From NCBI GenBank assembly GCA_964525555.1, contig CAZGHN010000002.1:1-64000 (forward strand): 64,000 nucleotides of DNA, written 5' to 3'. The translations under genes were made by a program, and so were the position numbers. Below, piece by piece: positions 7,627 through 17,039 of this stretch; position 1 is the stretch's first letter, and each line of letters begins with the position of its first letter. The DNA is from JAFGHJ01 sp964525555 (GTDB taxonomy: Bacteria > Hydrothermota > UBA3072). The notes under the pieces are model-generated. The model searched no databases and was not told the DNA's origin. It was given only the letters and a program-made list of their open reading frames with translations.

Positions 7627-10600
7627 CTACCTAAAAATTTCATCTAATCTCCAGACCAAACGAATTGCTTCAGGCCATCCAGCTTCGCAAAAGATATCAA
7701 GAAGATCAAGTAAGTCTTCGAGAGCTTCTGAATCTTGGACTTCTTTTCTGAAATCGGCAAGTATAACTTCTACCAGTTTCACCACTTCTCTTATTGCAAA
7801 TGTGTCAATTTGGAAACCAGTTGATTTGCTGGCCTTTACTGTATTTGTCGCTAAATGAAGTATGAATTTTGGATCAAACTTAAGAAAAACATTTATAAAT
7901 TCCATTAAATGAAGTGCAGTTCTAGCATGTATAATTATATCCCCTTCAATTATTTTTAGCAAAGGTTTCACTTTATTATAGAATTCTTGTAAATTTTTCT
8001 CTGGATATGAGATTGAATTGTTTTTAATACCAATATTATTATAGATTCTGAAGATGGTTTCATCGAATACCATATACAGATCTTTATATTTAGATTGGAC
8101 TTCCTTGCCTAGGTCTTTGTAGGGGATTTTTTGTAGAGTTTGGAGCTCTTTAGCCGTACCTTTTAGGATGATGTCAAGTAATTTAATTGCCTTATCCATA
8201 AGAATTAATCCATCCTTAGAAGATAAGGTTTCAATTTTTACGTAGGACATGGTATGAAATGTTAATCGGTTTATGATAATTGAATTTTTCAATGGTTCGT
8301 TGACAGCTTTCATGACTTCTTTTTTTGCCCAACTATCATTGAAAACGATGCAAAGTGAGATAATTAATCCTGTTAAAGAGTCTACTAAGTTACTATCTTC
8401 GTCAGGTAATCCAATTCTATTCACAAGGGAACTTAACACATCCACTGTTTGGCCATTGTCTTTCTCTCCTACGTGAAGCAGACTATAACAAAGAGCATTT
8501 TGAACCACTCTGTTTTCCTCGTTGTTAGCAATGTATTTTGCTAACTTCCAAAAACTTTTAGTGTTTTTATCGAACATCAAAAAAAGATATCTTGCAGCTA
8601 GATAACGAACAGAGGGGACTTTATCTTTAATAAGCTTTTCTATGGCTGAAACAATTTTCTTATCTTTCCTTAATGATGCTAACATGGGCAGTGCTTGTGC
8701 TGCTTCATTTCTCGGATAAGGAGACCATCCGGGAAAGTTATAATTTTCATCGTATTTAGGATTTGCTTCAGGTAAAGGATGTTTAGCGCACTCTAAGAGA
8801 ACTTTGCGACAAAACCTATACTCCTCACTTTTGAGGTTTTTTATTCTAGATACTAAATTGGCTGAAGATGCAAGTTCTATCCAAATATCTTTTAAAACAT
8901 TTTCATCTTCTTTAGTCTCTTTGGTAAGAATTTCAAATATCTCGCCAAAAGTTTCCAAAGACTTATGAAGTTCGGTTTTTGGGGGTACGATATCTCTCCA
9001 TTTTGAAGAAAAGCTTTCTATCTTTGAATATAAATCCTTCAGTTTTTTGTTTTTGAATACTTTTTTTGCTAACCCTTCTTTTTCCCAGAACGCAAAACTT
9101 TCCGGTGATTTGCGCCTAATTCTAATGTCCTCAAAAGATGCGTCTTTAGAAATTAAACCCTGCTTCTCCAAAGAAGCGCGCATCTTTTTGGCTTCTTTAG
9201 TTACCAACTTTTTCTTGGGGATTCGTGCTATTAGTTTTTCTTGTATATTTTTTAAATCTTTTGGATCTATAGAACCATATGTATCTTTATAAATCTTTGA
9301 CAAATCAAATATACTATCCTCGATGTTTTTAATCTGGGCTTCTGAGAGATATGTAGACGCTTCTTCCAAAAACGCTCCGGTTTCCCCTAAAGTATTGGAG
9401 CTAATTAGAAGAGGTTTTGCCAAACATAATTCATACAATCGGTCAGCAAAAATTTCGGGCTTTTTAGCACCTATTATCAAAAGCTCCTTCCAGAAAAAAG
9501 CTACTAATGCTTTATCTCGGAGCAAATTGATAATTTTATCTAGTAGACCAAAATCCCCTTTCTCCGCCACATCGTCAATAAAACTAAAGAGTTCATCAGC
9601 CATTTTTATCGGATCTTCTCTAATACTACTTTGATTCCATATATAGCTCATATCATTTATAATATTTGCTTTTACATCTCTAAACATAAACGGAAACATT
9701 TCTATATCTTTTTCTGTGTATCCTTCTTTTAAATAAGGTACGATATTTTTATCAATGATATATTGGTTTAAACTATTAATTACAGTCTCGGCAGCCAACA
9801 AGGGGCATTCTTTTAGGAATTTGGGAAAATGTTTCATTAAATTGTAATAACACATTTCAAAATCCTGTTTACGAGTGCTCAGAAAAGTTATAATGGGAGA
9901 CCCAAAACTGGTTTGTTCATCACTGCTTTCATGATGTAATAGTATGGAGAGATAAATCTTCGAGACTAAATCCGGAGCAAGAAGAACTAATTTATCAATA
10001 CTATCACTTAATCTGAATAGAAATTGAATAGGAAAAGATTTATCTTTGTTAATACTTAATGCATTCTCTAGTATTCGTTTGGAGTCATTTTTATTGGTAT
10101 TAAAGGTTCTTATCACTAGTGGAATCCCTTTTTTTGCTCCTATTTCGTTAACAAAAAAATCATCGCCCTTTTTTCCTTCCTGAAGGGCCCACTTTAAAAT
10201 ATTTCTTGAAATGCTTCCGCAACTTTTTTTGATTTTACTATTTCCTCTTTTGTGTTTAATTTTATCTAGTATAATTGTTGTTAATGAAGCTAAGTCCCAA
10301 ACAAATTTTCTGTCTATATTTTCAGAAATTCTTTCTAAAGCCTTGGCCCATAAGGATTCATTTTTTAAATCCAATGCACGTAAAGTCTGAATAACCCAAA
10401 AAATCAACTCTTTTGAATAATTGTCTATTTTAGGATTTGGTCTTAATAGAGGTTCAAGATCTTCTGTTTTTTTAGCTTCTTTTACAATGATGCTTGTTGG
10501 TAAAACTCTAGTAAACAATTTGTAACTGGTTTTTTTTCTATCGTGATCCCTTAATATAAATTGCCAAAATAAATCTCGATCATTATACCACAGTCGGGTG

Positions 10601-11634
10601 AAGTAGTAATTCAAACTAGGACGTAGAAATATAGGGAATGTTTTATCCTTACTTATTAAATCAACAAGTTTTTCAGGGTTATCATCAAATATTAAAATGC
10701 TAACGGCATAATCAAATAGAATGTTATGATAAAAACCTATCTTTTGTTTTGATAAGGGTAATTCAACTAGTATTTCGTCATTAAGTAATTCTTCTAATAG
10801 TTTTTCAGCTTCTTGTCCTTCAATATGTTCTTTTCTTACTGAAAGCACTCTGTTTTCAACCATATCTCTAGTGATTTTTGAGAGAAAAATCTCTCTAGCA
10901 ATTTTGCTTTTAATTCCACTTACTCTGTAATTCCAAAAAACATCCAAAATTTGCGATTCCGAATATATTTCGTTAAAATTTAGAGATTTGTGTGGGTTTT
11001 CTAGAATTCTTTCTATTAACCATAAATTAAAGGGTATTCTAAGGAGTTTTTTTAGACTTTCTGAACTCGAATCGAAAATCGGCTTTATTTTAGTAACTTG
11101 TCTGATCTCCGAATCTTTCAGCTTTGGAATAACGAAATGTCTACAATTAATATCTTTATCTGTATATTTTTTTGGGTCTCCTTTTAAAGGAACATCAAAC
11201 AATCTTAGCAGTTCTTGTGATTTCTTTGCGTCGTAGGTTCTTACCGAAACAATTGTGTTCCATAACCCGTTCAAATCAGAGATAGAATTCTTAATGATTT
11301 TCAAAAACCTCAGTCTTGCTTCGTCGTTTCGAACAGCATCGAATCCATCGAATATAAGAATACCTATTTCCCCACCTAGACTTCTGATGCCTTCGGCTAA
11401 CCAACAGGTAAAATCGCCTTCGTATTTTAGAGTATTGCGTAAATCTTTTTCTTTTCCTTCTCCAAGCTGATCTATTGATAAAAAAAGACAGGGGGTTTCT
11501 TCTTTTTCTAGTTTTGAACTAAGTAAGGACAAAATGTAACTTTTTCCAATACCTGGACTTCCTACAATAACACCGTTACCATTTTTTGCAAAAGCCGATA
11601 TACTTTCCAGCAATTTATTTCTTTGAATTTTCAT
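7627..11634 (-). CDS. Large P-loop (STAND-like) NTPase with helical-repeat C-terminus
   Basis: 1335 residues. Walker A at residues 25-32 (GSPGIGKS), Walker B at about 93-99 (LIFDGFD), and a sensor-like strand IVSVRTYD soon after. A winged-helix-like stretch follows (FYHNILFDYAVSILIF). From about residue 400 on it is almost entirely helical and HEAT-like, for example VRYLAARYLFLMF and NRVVQNALCYSLLHVG near residues 990-1050. This NTPase-plus-repeat layout is that of STAND sensors such as Avs proteins, which oligomerise on sensing a phage protein. There is no N-terminal effector domain; the effector is probably the separate SIR2 protein, whose gene overlaps this start by 20 bases. Exact family not identified. 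Confidence 0.75.
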   Translation of the reverse strand: MKIQRNKLLESISAFAKNGNGVIVGSPGIGKSYILSLLSSKLEKEETPCLFLSIDQLGEGKEKDLRNTLKYEGDFTCWLAEGIRSLGGEIGILIFDGFDAVRNDEARLRFLKIIKNSISDLNGLWNTIVSVRTYDAKKSQELLRLFDVPLKGDPKKYTDKDINCRHFVIPKLKDSEIRQVTKIKPIFDSSSESLKKLLRIPFNLWLIERILENPHKSLNFNEIYSESQILDVFWNYRVSGIKSKIAREIFLSKITRDMVENRVLSVRKEHIEGQEAEKLLEELLNDEILVELPLSKQKIGFYHNILFDYAVSILIFDDNPEKLVDLISKDKTFPIFLRPSLNYYFTRLWYNDRDLFWQFILRDHDRKKTSYKLFTRVLPTSIIVKEAKKTEDLEPLLRPNPKIDNYSKELIFWVIQTLRALDLKNESLWAKALERISENIDRKFVWDLASLTTIILDKIKHKRGNSKIKKSCGSISRNILKWALQEGKKGDDFFVNEIGAKKGIPLVIRTFNTNKNDSKRILENALSINKDKSFPIQFLFRLSDSIDKLVLLAPDLVSKIYLSILLHHESSDEQTSFGSPIITFLSTRKQDFEMCYYNLMKHFPKFLKECPLLAAETVINSLNQYIIDKNIVPYLKEGYTEKDIEMFPFMFRDVKANIINDMSYIWNQSSIREDPIKMADELFSFIDDVAEKGDFGLLDKIINLLRDKALVAFFWKELLIIGAKKPEIFADRLYELCLAKPLLISSNTLGETGAFLEEASTYLSEAQIKNIEDSIFDLSKIYKDTYGSIDPKDLKNIQEKLIARIPKKKLVTKEAKKMRASLEKQGLISKDASFEDIRIRRKSPESFAFWEKEGLAKKVFKNKKLKDLYSKIESFSSKWRDIVPPKTELHKSLETFGEIFEILTKETKEDENVLKDIWIELASSANLVSRIKNLKSEEYRFCRKVLLECAKHPLPEANPKYDENYNFPGWSPYPRNEAAQALPMLASLRKDKKIVSAIEKLIKDKVPSVRYLAARYLFLMFDKNTKSFWKLAKYIANNEENRVVQNALCYSLLHVGEKDNGQTVDVLSSLVNRIGLPDEDSNLVDSLTGLIISLCIVFNDSWAKKEVMKAVNEPLKNSIIINRLTFHTMSYVKIETLSSKDGLILMDKAIKLLDIILKGTAKELQTLQKIPYKDLGKEVQSKYKDLYMVFDETIFRIYNNIGIKNNSISYPEKNLQEFYNKVKPLLKIIEGDIIIHARTALHLMEFINVFLKFDPKFILHLATNTVKASKSTGFQIDTFAIREVVKLVEVILADFRKEVQDSEALEDLLDLLDIFCEAGWPEAIRLVWRLDEIFR

Positions 11635-12844
11635 CCAACACGCTCGGATCTTTCATTGTTTTATTTGTTTTTTTGATCCATTGTGAAAACTTTTTACCCT
11701 CTATCGGATTCGAAATAAGATTTGCGGAGGCTGGAACTGTTTGTGCTTTTTGCTGTTTGTTCATATTTTTGCTCTTGTTTTCTATTTTTTCTTGGATTCC
11801 CGAAATTAATCTTTCCAAATCCGTATGATCCTCTCCGGAGTAATAATAAAAATAAACACAAATGCCATATTTTTCCTTAATCGTATCGGCATAATTTTTC
11901 AATCTGCTTGCTTCCTGTTCATCATTTCGAGGGATTCCAATTATTGCATAATGAAAGCAATCTCCCCAATTCCACAAATCAGAGCAAGCAATTCCTAAAA
12001 TATATTTTAAATAAGGATCATCTATACTACAACCAAGAAAGACAACTCGTCTTGTAGCAAAAAAGGACCAGAGTAATTTACTATGCGTTTTTCGGATAGA
12101 GCTTTTCTTTTTATCAGCATTGTGAGAATTTTTATCATGGTTGTTCGACAGTTTTTGTGCTGAAGGATTAATCTTTTTTAAAAGATTTACAAAAAAAGAA
12201 TTCTTAGACTTTTTTATTTTATTTTCTATATCTTCGGTATCATATATTTTTTTATAATCTTTTGCGCTTAAGATCATGCTTTCAGGGGATTCGTAATCGC
12301 CATGTAAATGTAGAATGAGATTTTTGTTGCCTTGCTTTTTATTCAAAGATACGACGAAATTTTTTAATTTAAATTTGTTGTCTTCACTAAGTACAACTGA
12401 TTGAGTGTCCCTTTCGGGGCATACATCGAGCAACGCAGATTCTAACACTTTGTCATAATTGGTAGTCAATATACATTTAGCCGGTAAGCGAACTAACGTT
12501 TTATGGAATTCATTATAGGGAGGATCTTTAGGTTTAAACAAATCTTGGATTAGTTTATAATATCTTTCTTTACAAGTATTATTACATATACAAGCTTTAA
12601 TATCGTCTACATATTCCAGGATTTTTTCCTGTTGCTTTTCCAATCTAATTTTAAAGCTTGAATCATGTTTTTTAGCGAAATTTTGCAATTCAATTATTAG
12701 GTCCTTCCAATCCGGGAACCCTAAGCGTTTACTAATACCTGCGCCTACAAATAAAACTGCTTCGCCCGATAGAATAAGTTCAGTTAGGTCATTTTTTATT
12801 TTTTCGTTCTCATCTATGTCGAAAATGTCGCTTGAATAATTCAT
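11615..12844 (-). CDS. SIR2-like (SIR2_2-type) probable NADase effector
   Basis: 409 residues from ATG 12844 (a TTG two codons earlier is possible). The Rossmann NAD-binding motif GAGIS is near residues 34-38, the catalytic-type TTNYD near 127-131, and LHLHGD near 178-183 supplies the conserved His. FLGCSIDDPYL is typical of the SIR2_2 family. These proteins deplete NAD in anti-phage systems such as Thoeris, DSR and SIR2-Avs. Residues 210-260 form a Lys/Asn-rich insertion. The C-terminal 45 residues look disordered and overlap the NTPase start, implying translational coupling. A -10-like TATACT lies eight bases before the ATG and no Shine-Dalgarno is visible. A defence role is inferred. Confidence 0.82.
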   Translation of the reverse strand: MNYSSDIFDIDENEKIKNDLTELILSGEAVLFVGAGISKRLGFPDWKDLIIELQNFAKKHDSSFKIRLEKQQEKILEYVDDIKACICNNTCKERYYKLIQDLFKPKDPPYNEFHKTLVRLPAKCILTTNYDKVLESALLDVCPERDTQSVVLSEDNKFKLKNFVVSLNKKQGNKNLILHLHGDYESPESMILSAKDYKKIYDTEDIENKIKKSKNSFFVNLLKKINPSAQKLSNNHDKNSHNADKKKSSIRKTHSKLLWSFFATRRVVFLGCSIDDPYLKYILGIACSDLWNWGDCFHYAIIGIPRNDEQEASRLKNYADTIKEKYGICVYFYYYSGEDHTDLERLISGIQEKIENKSKNMNKQQKAQTVPASANLISNPIEGKKFSQWIKKTNKTMKDPSVLDENSKK

Positions 12845-12852
12845 TTTCAAAA

Positions 12853-12858
12853 AGTATA
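12853..12858 (-). promoter_or_regulatory. Probable -10 box of the SIR2 operon
   Basis: TATACT reading leftward, with eight bases to the ATG at 12844. The -35 is poor (TTAAAT at N17). This suggests a leaderless mRNA or activator-dependent promoter. Confidence 0.4.
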
Positions 12859-12951
12859 CCCTTAATATTATAAGGATTTAAGCTTCATTTTCTCAAATTC
12901 CAACACACCTTCTCCATACATAGTCAAATCGTCGAATAGTTAAACAGGAAC

Positions 12952-13050
12952 TTATAATCATAGTGTTTAAAATTTAAGATAATTATTATATTAGTCAAGT
13001 TCTTGAGTATCTTAAATTGACCAAGGACGGTAGACGGACGACCGGAAAAA
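12952..13050 (-). repeat. Duplicated ~95-bp segment, copy A, with inverted repeat
   Basis: Matches copy B (13755-13848) at roughly three quarters of positions by eye. It contains TTGACT reading leftward, followed by an AT-rich conserved block, and an inverted repeat with arms 12971-12981 and 13008-13018. Compared with copy B, both arms carry matching (compensatory) substitutions. The flanking ggacggtagacgg array is included in the duplication. Confidence 0.7.
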
Positions 13051-13166
13051 TACAAGGAAGTCAAGGGCGGTAGTAATTTTGAATTTTGAGTGTTGAATTT
13101 TGAATTGGAAAAATGGTTAAATGTTCTTTTGGCTTAGCGGGAAGCGGATAGCCTTTTTATCTACGA

Positions 13167-13685
13167 CTATTCACTTTCGTTCTCTTTGGCTTTTATTTCT
13201 TTCCTGATTATTTTATCTCCGAAAATCTTCGGGAAATCCACTATTTTCTGTTGATGATCATTTATTTCCGAAAGAAGGAGTTTTTTTCTATCCTCGGAAG
13301 AAATAAATTTATTCGCAAGCAGCATAAAAAGATTATTTACTTCAGAAGATTCGATCTCGTGCGAAAGCTCGTATGCTTCGTCAAGATTTTCTACCTTCTT
13401 TGACGAATACTTGTCTAGTAAGCTATTAATTTGATGAATTTTTAAAATCATATCGTAATCCGGGGAAGAAGAAAGCTTTTTATCGGAAAGAGATTCTTTT
13501 ATTTCTATCAACCATTTAGCATGATCTGATTCATCCTTTTTCATTCCCTTCCAGAAATAGACGGCTTTTGGAAAATCAGAAAACAGTTCAGCAAATTTTT
13601 CATACATCTGTCCGGCTGTTTTCTCTATCTCGATTGCGTTTTCAAAAATTTCTTCAAAAGTTGTTTTGCGACTTAAATCAGACAT
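13167..13685 (-). CDS. Ferritin-like (rubrerythrin-type) di-iron protein
   Basis: 172 residues forming a four-helix bundle. Iron-ligand-type residues are visible in AIEIEKTAGQMYEKF near residue 20, KKDESDHAKWL near 55, YELSHEIESSEVNN near 105-120, and EINDHQQKI near 140. No rubredoxin domain. Rubrerythrin-like proteins remove peroxide or store iron in anaerobes. Own strong ribosome binding site (AGGAGG) and an upstream AT-rich element (copy B). It is flanked by the two copies of the duplicated segment. Confidence 0.75.
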   Translation of the reverse strand: MSDLSRKTTFEEIFENAIEIEKTAGQMYEKFAELFSDFPKAVYFWKGMKKDESDHAKWLIEIKESLSDKKLSSSPDYDMILKIHQINSLLDKYSSKKVENLDEAYELSHEIESSEVNNLFMLLANKFISSEDRKKLLLSEINDHQQKIVDFPKIFGDKIIRKEIKAKENESE

Positions 13686-13754
13686 TTTTAAACCTCCTAC
13701 TATAATTACTCTCCGGGAATATAAAAACTTTTTCGCATCTGGACCTTTTATTAA

Positions 13755-13848
13755 TTATAATCATAGTGTAAAGGTTAAGATGATTATTATAATAGTCAAG
13801 CCCCAATCATCTTAACCGACCGAGGACAGTAGACAGACGACCGGAAAA
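13755..13848 (-). repeat. Duplicated ~95-bp segment, copy B, upstream of the ferritin-like gene
   Basis: Contains a perfect 13-bp inverted repeat (arms 13773-13785 and 13805-13817) around a 19-base spacer that holds TTGACT reading leftward. It continues into a ggacagtagacagacgaccgg array. The start of the segment (13755-13800) recurs at 40071-40109 in the other orientation. Likely a regulatory site, as it sits about 70-130 bases before the ferritin-like start codon. Confidence 0.65.
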
Positions 13849-13968
13849 GAAACATGATGGAGTCAAGCCCCATAGTGCGGAACATTGCGACTCAATCGAC
13901 TAAATCCAAAATCTAACTATTGAAAATAACTTGACTCCTAAGAATTTTGTATTAAATTTTAAAAAACC

Positions 13969-15138
13969 ATGAAACGAATTATAATTCTTACTATAATATC
14001 ATTTAATATGTTGTTTTTTATCAAATGCGGCAACCCTAATGTTACTATTGCACTAATTAATTGTAATTTAGTAGATGGGACCGGTTCAGAAGTAATCCAA
14101 AACGCGGTAATTATCATTGAGAACGAATACATCCAATCTGTAGGAACCATTTCAAATTTAAATATACCCAAAGGAACAGAAATTATCGATCTTCAGGGTT
14201 TATATATTTTACCTGGATTAATAAACGCTCATGTACATAATGGATATAATGCCGAAAATCTAAGAGAATGGGCTCAATCCGGAATTACTACTGTACGTGA
14301 TTTAAATAACTATAGAGATTCACCAGCACAAGCTTTTGATTTAAGAAACACACTTTTGAATAGTAATGCAAATGCACGCTTGATAGCTGCGGGTCCGATG
14401 GTAACAACCGTAGGCGGATATGGAAGTTATCCGGTGTCTTCACCTGACGACGCGGAAGAAAAAATCAATGAGCTTATAGATTTAGGGGCTGACTTTATCA
14501 AGATTGCAATAGAAGATGACTTACAAGGACAGATATGGCCAATGCTATCTATGGAAGAAATCTCAAGAATTGTACAAACAGCGCATAACAGAAACAAAAA
14601 AGTGTCTGCTCATGTAAGTCGGTCAAGGCACCTCAATATGGCTGTAACTGGGGGAGTTGATGATATTGCCCATATGATAGTTGATAATTTACCAGATTCG
14701 CTTATTGCTCTCATAATTGAAAAAGATATTTACTGGGTTCCAACGCTTGAACTCTGGACACTCGTAAGCCAAGCATATAGTTTAAATTGGAATATTGTAG
14801 CAATCAATAATCTCAGGCGTTTCGTCCAAGCCGGAGGTAAGGTCGCTTTAGGCACGGATTATGATGGATTTAGCGCTTCATTCGAACTCGGCATGCCTAT
14901 GCTTGAAATCCAATTAATGCAGGAAGCAGGAATGACACCTATGCAAATTATCATTGCTGGAACCATAAATGCCGCGTATGTTTGCGACATGGAAAACGAA
15001 CTCGGGACTATTGAACCCGATAAAATTGCCGATATAATTGTTGTAAACGGCAATCCTCTTGATAGCCTGGAATCTCTTTCGAATGTTGAAATGGTTATTC
15101 ATAATGGAGAGATTATAAAGGATAGCAGAGGAGACTAA
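13969..15138 (+). CDS. Amidohydrolase-family lipoprotein (imidazolonepropionase-like)
   Basis: 389 residues. Lipoprotein signal with Cys21 (FIKCGN). Metal-site motifs of the amidohydrolase superfamily are in order: HVH near residue 86 (INAHVHNGY), FIKIAIEDD where the bridging lysine usually sits, KVSAHVSRSRH, GGVDDIAHMI, and ALGTDYDGF with the catalytic Asp. The last strand, DIIVVNGNPLDSLESLSNVEMVIHNGE, is typical of imidazolonepropionase/prolidase-like members. Substrate unknown; extracytoplasmic. TTGACT lies at 13931-13936, and no Shine-Dalgarno is seen. Confidence 0.85.
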   Translation: MKRIIILTIISFNMLFFIKCGNPNVTIALINCNLVDGTGSEVIQNAVIIIENEYIQSVGTISNLNIPKGTEIIDLQGLYILPGLINAHVHNGYNAENLREWAQSGITTVRDLNNYRDSPAQAFDLRNTLLNSNANARLIAAGPMVTTVGGYGSYPVSSPDDAEEKINELIDLGADFIKIAIEDDLQGQIWPMLSMEEISRIVQTAHNRNKKVSAHVSRSRHLNMAVTGGVDDIAHMIVDNLPDSLIALIIEKDIYWVPTLELWTLVSQAYSLNWNIVAINNLRRFVQAGGKVALGTDYDGFSASFELGMPMLEIQLMQEAGMTPMQIIIAGTINAAYVCDMENELGTIEPDKIADIIVVNGNPLDSLESLSNVEMVIHNGEIIKDSRGD

Positions 15139-15250
15139 CGAAATTCATTCTAACGGATTAGATAAATGAGAAAAATCGGGAAATAGTTAAGTAGTTTTTG
15201 GGACTAGCGGTAAGCTGACAGCTGATTTCCTTAGTGACTTTGTGTGAGAA

Positions 15251-16120
15251 TCAGGCTTTAAATATCAGTGTTTCTAATACTTCTTTCATATTATCTAAAA
15301 TCCAGAGATGTCCTGTATTAGGGACGCACTTTAAATAAGAATTTGGTAATTTCTTAGCAATATATCTCGACATGTTTCCGACAAGTACATCGGGTTCGGA
15401 ATGCCATACAAAAATTTTCTTTTTTATTTGAGTTAGGGGAATAGGCCATTTTGCGGGGATTGTTGTATCATAAGCAGACCCGATTCCGTTTTGACGATAA
15501 GCTTCGGGAAAATCTTTTATGAAAATATTTTTTATCTCGGGACGATCAAAAATCTTCTTATCCCATTCTGACAGTTCTAAATCTCTCATTCTTACAGCTA
15601 ACTTCTCCGGATCTTTTTTTGCCATGTATGCTGCCAACTTCATCTGTAATTTTATTACCCCAAACAAAGGATTGGAAATTTTCCATAGCAAACGCAAGGA
15701 TTTTATAACTCCTTCAGTCGCTTCCGGTAGATTTGGCCCGACACTACCAAAAATCCCTATGGAAGTTAACTTATCCGGAATTTTCCATGCACATGCAAGA
15801 GCAAAAGGACCTCCGCCGGAAGGCGCAAATACCGCGAATTTATCGATATTCAAATGGTCTGCTAACTCTACAATATCGTTTGGCCAATTTAATATTGCTC
15901 TTCTATGAAACTCAGTGAAACCGTAACCCGGTCGGTCAGGAGCAATTATATGTATTTTTGGTAAAAAAGGAGCCCCGGGCATCAATCCCCAGCATAGTCG
16001 CGAACCCGGATTGCCATGGAATAGAAATATCGGCACCCCGCCTGGATTCCCATATTCCGCATAACAAATTTGCCTTCCATCAGATAATTTAAGAAGATTT
16101 TTCGTTTTTAATTTTCTCAT
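15251..16120 (-). CDS. Alpha/beta hydrolase
   Basis: 289 residues. Oxyanion-hole motif LFHGNPGS, then the strand IIAPDRPGYG and the nucleophile elbow FAPSGGGP (Ser). The acid is probably Asp in HSEPDVLV, and the catalytic His is in VPNTGHLW. A helical cap lies between residues about 140 and 200. No signal peptide, so cytoplasmic. Substrate cannot be told. Monocistronic; TTGACT reading leftward near 16158-16163. Confidence 0.88.
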   Translation of the reverse strand: MRKLKTKNLLKLSDGRQICYAEYGNPGGVPIFLFHGNPGSRLCWGLMPGAPFLPKIHIIAPDRPGYGFTEFHRRAILNWPNDIVELADHLNIDKFAVFAPSGGGPFALACAWKIPDKLTSIGIFGSVGPNLPEATEGVIKSLRLLWKISNPLFGVIKLQMKLAAYMAKKDPEKLAVRMRDLELSEWDKKIFDRPEIKNIFIKDFPEAYRQNGIGSAYDTTIPAKWPIPLTQIKKKIFVWHSEPDVLVGNMSRYIAKKLPNSYLKCVPNTGHLWILDNMKEVLETLIFKA

Positions 16121-16299
16121 ATTGAGTGTATGTATAAACTAAAAGGGGTATACAAAGAAGTCAAGTCTTTTTACCAGGTACCAGGTATTAGAGAAATGGG
16201 AAAATTGAAAAATGGAGAAATAGTAAACAAACACCAAAAGTTACGAGTCTTGTGTCAAAAAACTGGAATCTATTCATGTGATTTGTTTTTTCTATTGAT

Positions 16300-16890
16300 T
16301 TAAAAAGAATACTTTAGATTAAAACCTAATTGTTTGTCTTCTGGCAGGTATTGAAAATCAATGCCCCACTCTTCCTTTACAACTTTATTATAACGTTCAA
16401 CAGATTTGACTCTTTCTTTTTGCGAAAAAAGGTCTATTACCAGCCCAACAGATGTAAAACCGCAACCAGCTCCAAAAATACGCATATCAAAACCTTTGCC
16501 AGATATTAATTCTCCTATAGACCACCCTATTAAAAACCCTCCCACTATTCCAAACCCCAAACTTTCATTTTCTAAGGTTTTAGATTTCATAAAATACCTT
16601 GTTGCTTCTTCATCTTCTATAGAAACAATAATCTTTTCTAACTCTCCCGAATTTAACTTTCGGATTGTTTCTCCATCATTAAATTTAAAAGTTGTAAAAA
16701 ACCCCTTATTAATTTCGATTTCTCCTGTATATCCCTGAGGTTCCTGTACATCTTTTACTTTCTGCTCTTCTTCTGTTTGCGGTGTTTCCTGAATCTCTTC
16801 TGCCTCCGACGTCTCTTGTATCTCCTGCCCGGAAACAGGGATAATAGACAATAATGAGATTAACATTAATATTGAAAATAATTTTTTCAC
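16300..16890 (-). CDS. Exported protein of unknown function with Glu-rich linker
   Basis: 196 residues. Signal peptide (MKKLFSILMLISLLSIIPVSG). An acidic repetitive stretch of EIQET-type units (residues 23-50) is followed by a small domain with GETIRKLNSGELEKIIVSIE, a glycine-rich hydrophobic pair (GFGIVGGFLIGWSIGEL and GAGCGFTSVGLVIDLF), and a C-terminal strand ending in Phe (LGFNLKYSF), as in outer-membrane-associated proteins. No family recognised. Its start has a good AAGGAGGGG-type site. Confidence 0.6.
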   Translation of the reverse strand: MKKLFSILMLISLLSIIPVSGQEIQETSEAEEIQETPQTEEEQKVKDVQEPQGYTGEIEINKGFFTTFKFNDGETIRKLNSGELEKIIVSIEDEEATRYFMKSKTLENESLGFGIVGGFLIGWSIGELISGKGFDMRIFGAGCGFTSVGLVIDLFSQKERVKSVERYNKVVKEEWGIDFQYLPEDKQLGFNLKYSF

Positions 16891-16948
16891 TTCTCCCCTC
16901 CTTTTTCTGTTAAAATTCGTATGTAAAAATTAAGTTTATTGTAGAATA

Positions 16949-17003
16949 AGTCAAGAGAGGTAGTAATCTTGAATTTGGAGTGTTGAATTTTGAATTGAAA
17001 AAC
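16949..17003 (+). repeat. 50-bp intergenic repeat, second copy at 13059-13112
   Basis: Begins with aagtcaag, then ggtagtaat, and contains tgttgaattttgaattg. The two copies differ at only a few positions and lie in non-coding DNA. Confidence 0.65.
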
Positions 17004-17039
17004 GATAAGAATTGAGAATTATGAATTAGTAACGACCCC

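Larger units (their letters stand above)
12845..13166. other. Intergenic region between the ferritin-like gene and the SIR2 operon
   Basis: No gene. It contains copy A of the inverted-repeat element (12952-13018), a ggacggtagac-type array (13022-13045), a 50-bp repeat shared with 16949-17003 (13059-13112), and an agcgggaagcggatagcc-type word (near 13136-13155). Confidence 0.6.

Noticed and set aside
12845..13848. Insertion sequence or transposon carrying the ferritin-like gene
   Set aside because: The flanking duplicated segments are direct repeats of about 95 bp without transposase or terminal inverted repeats of an IS type.
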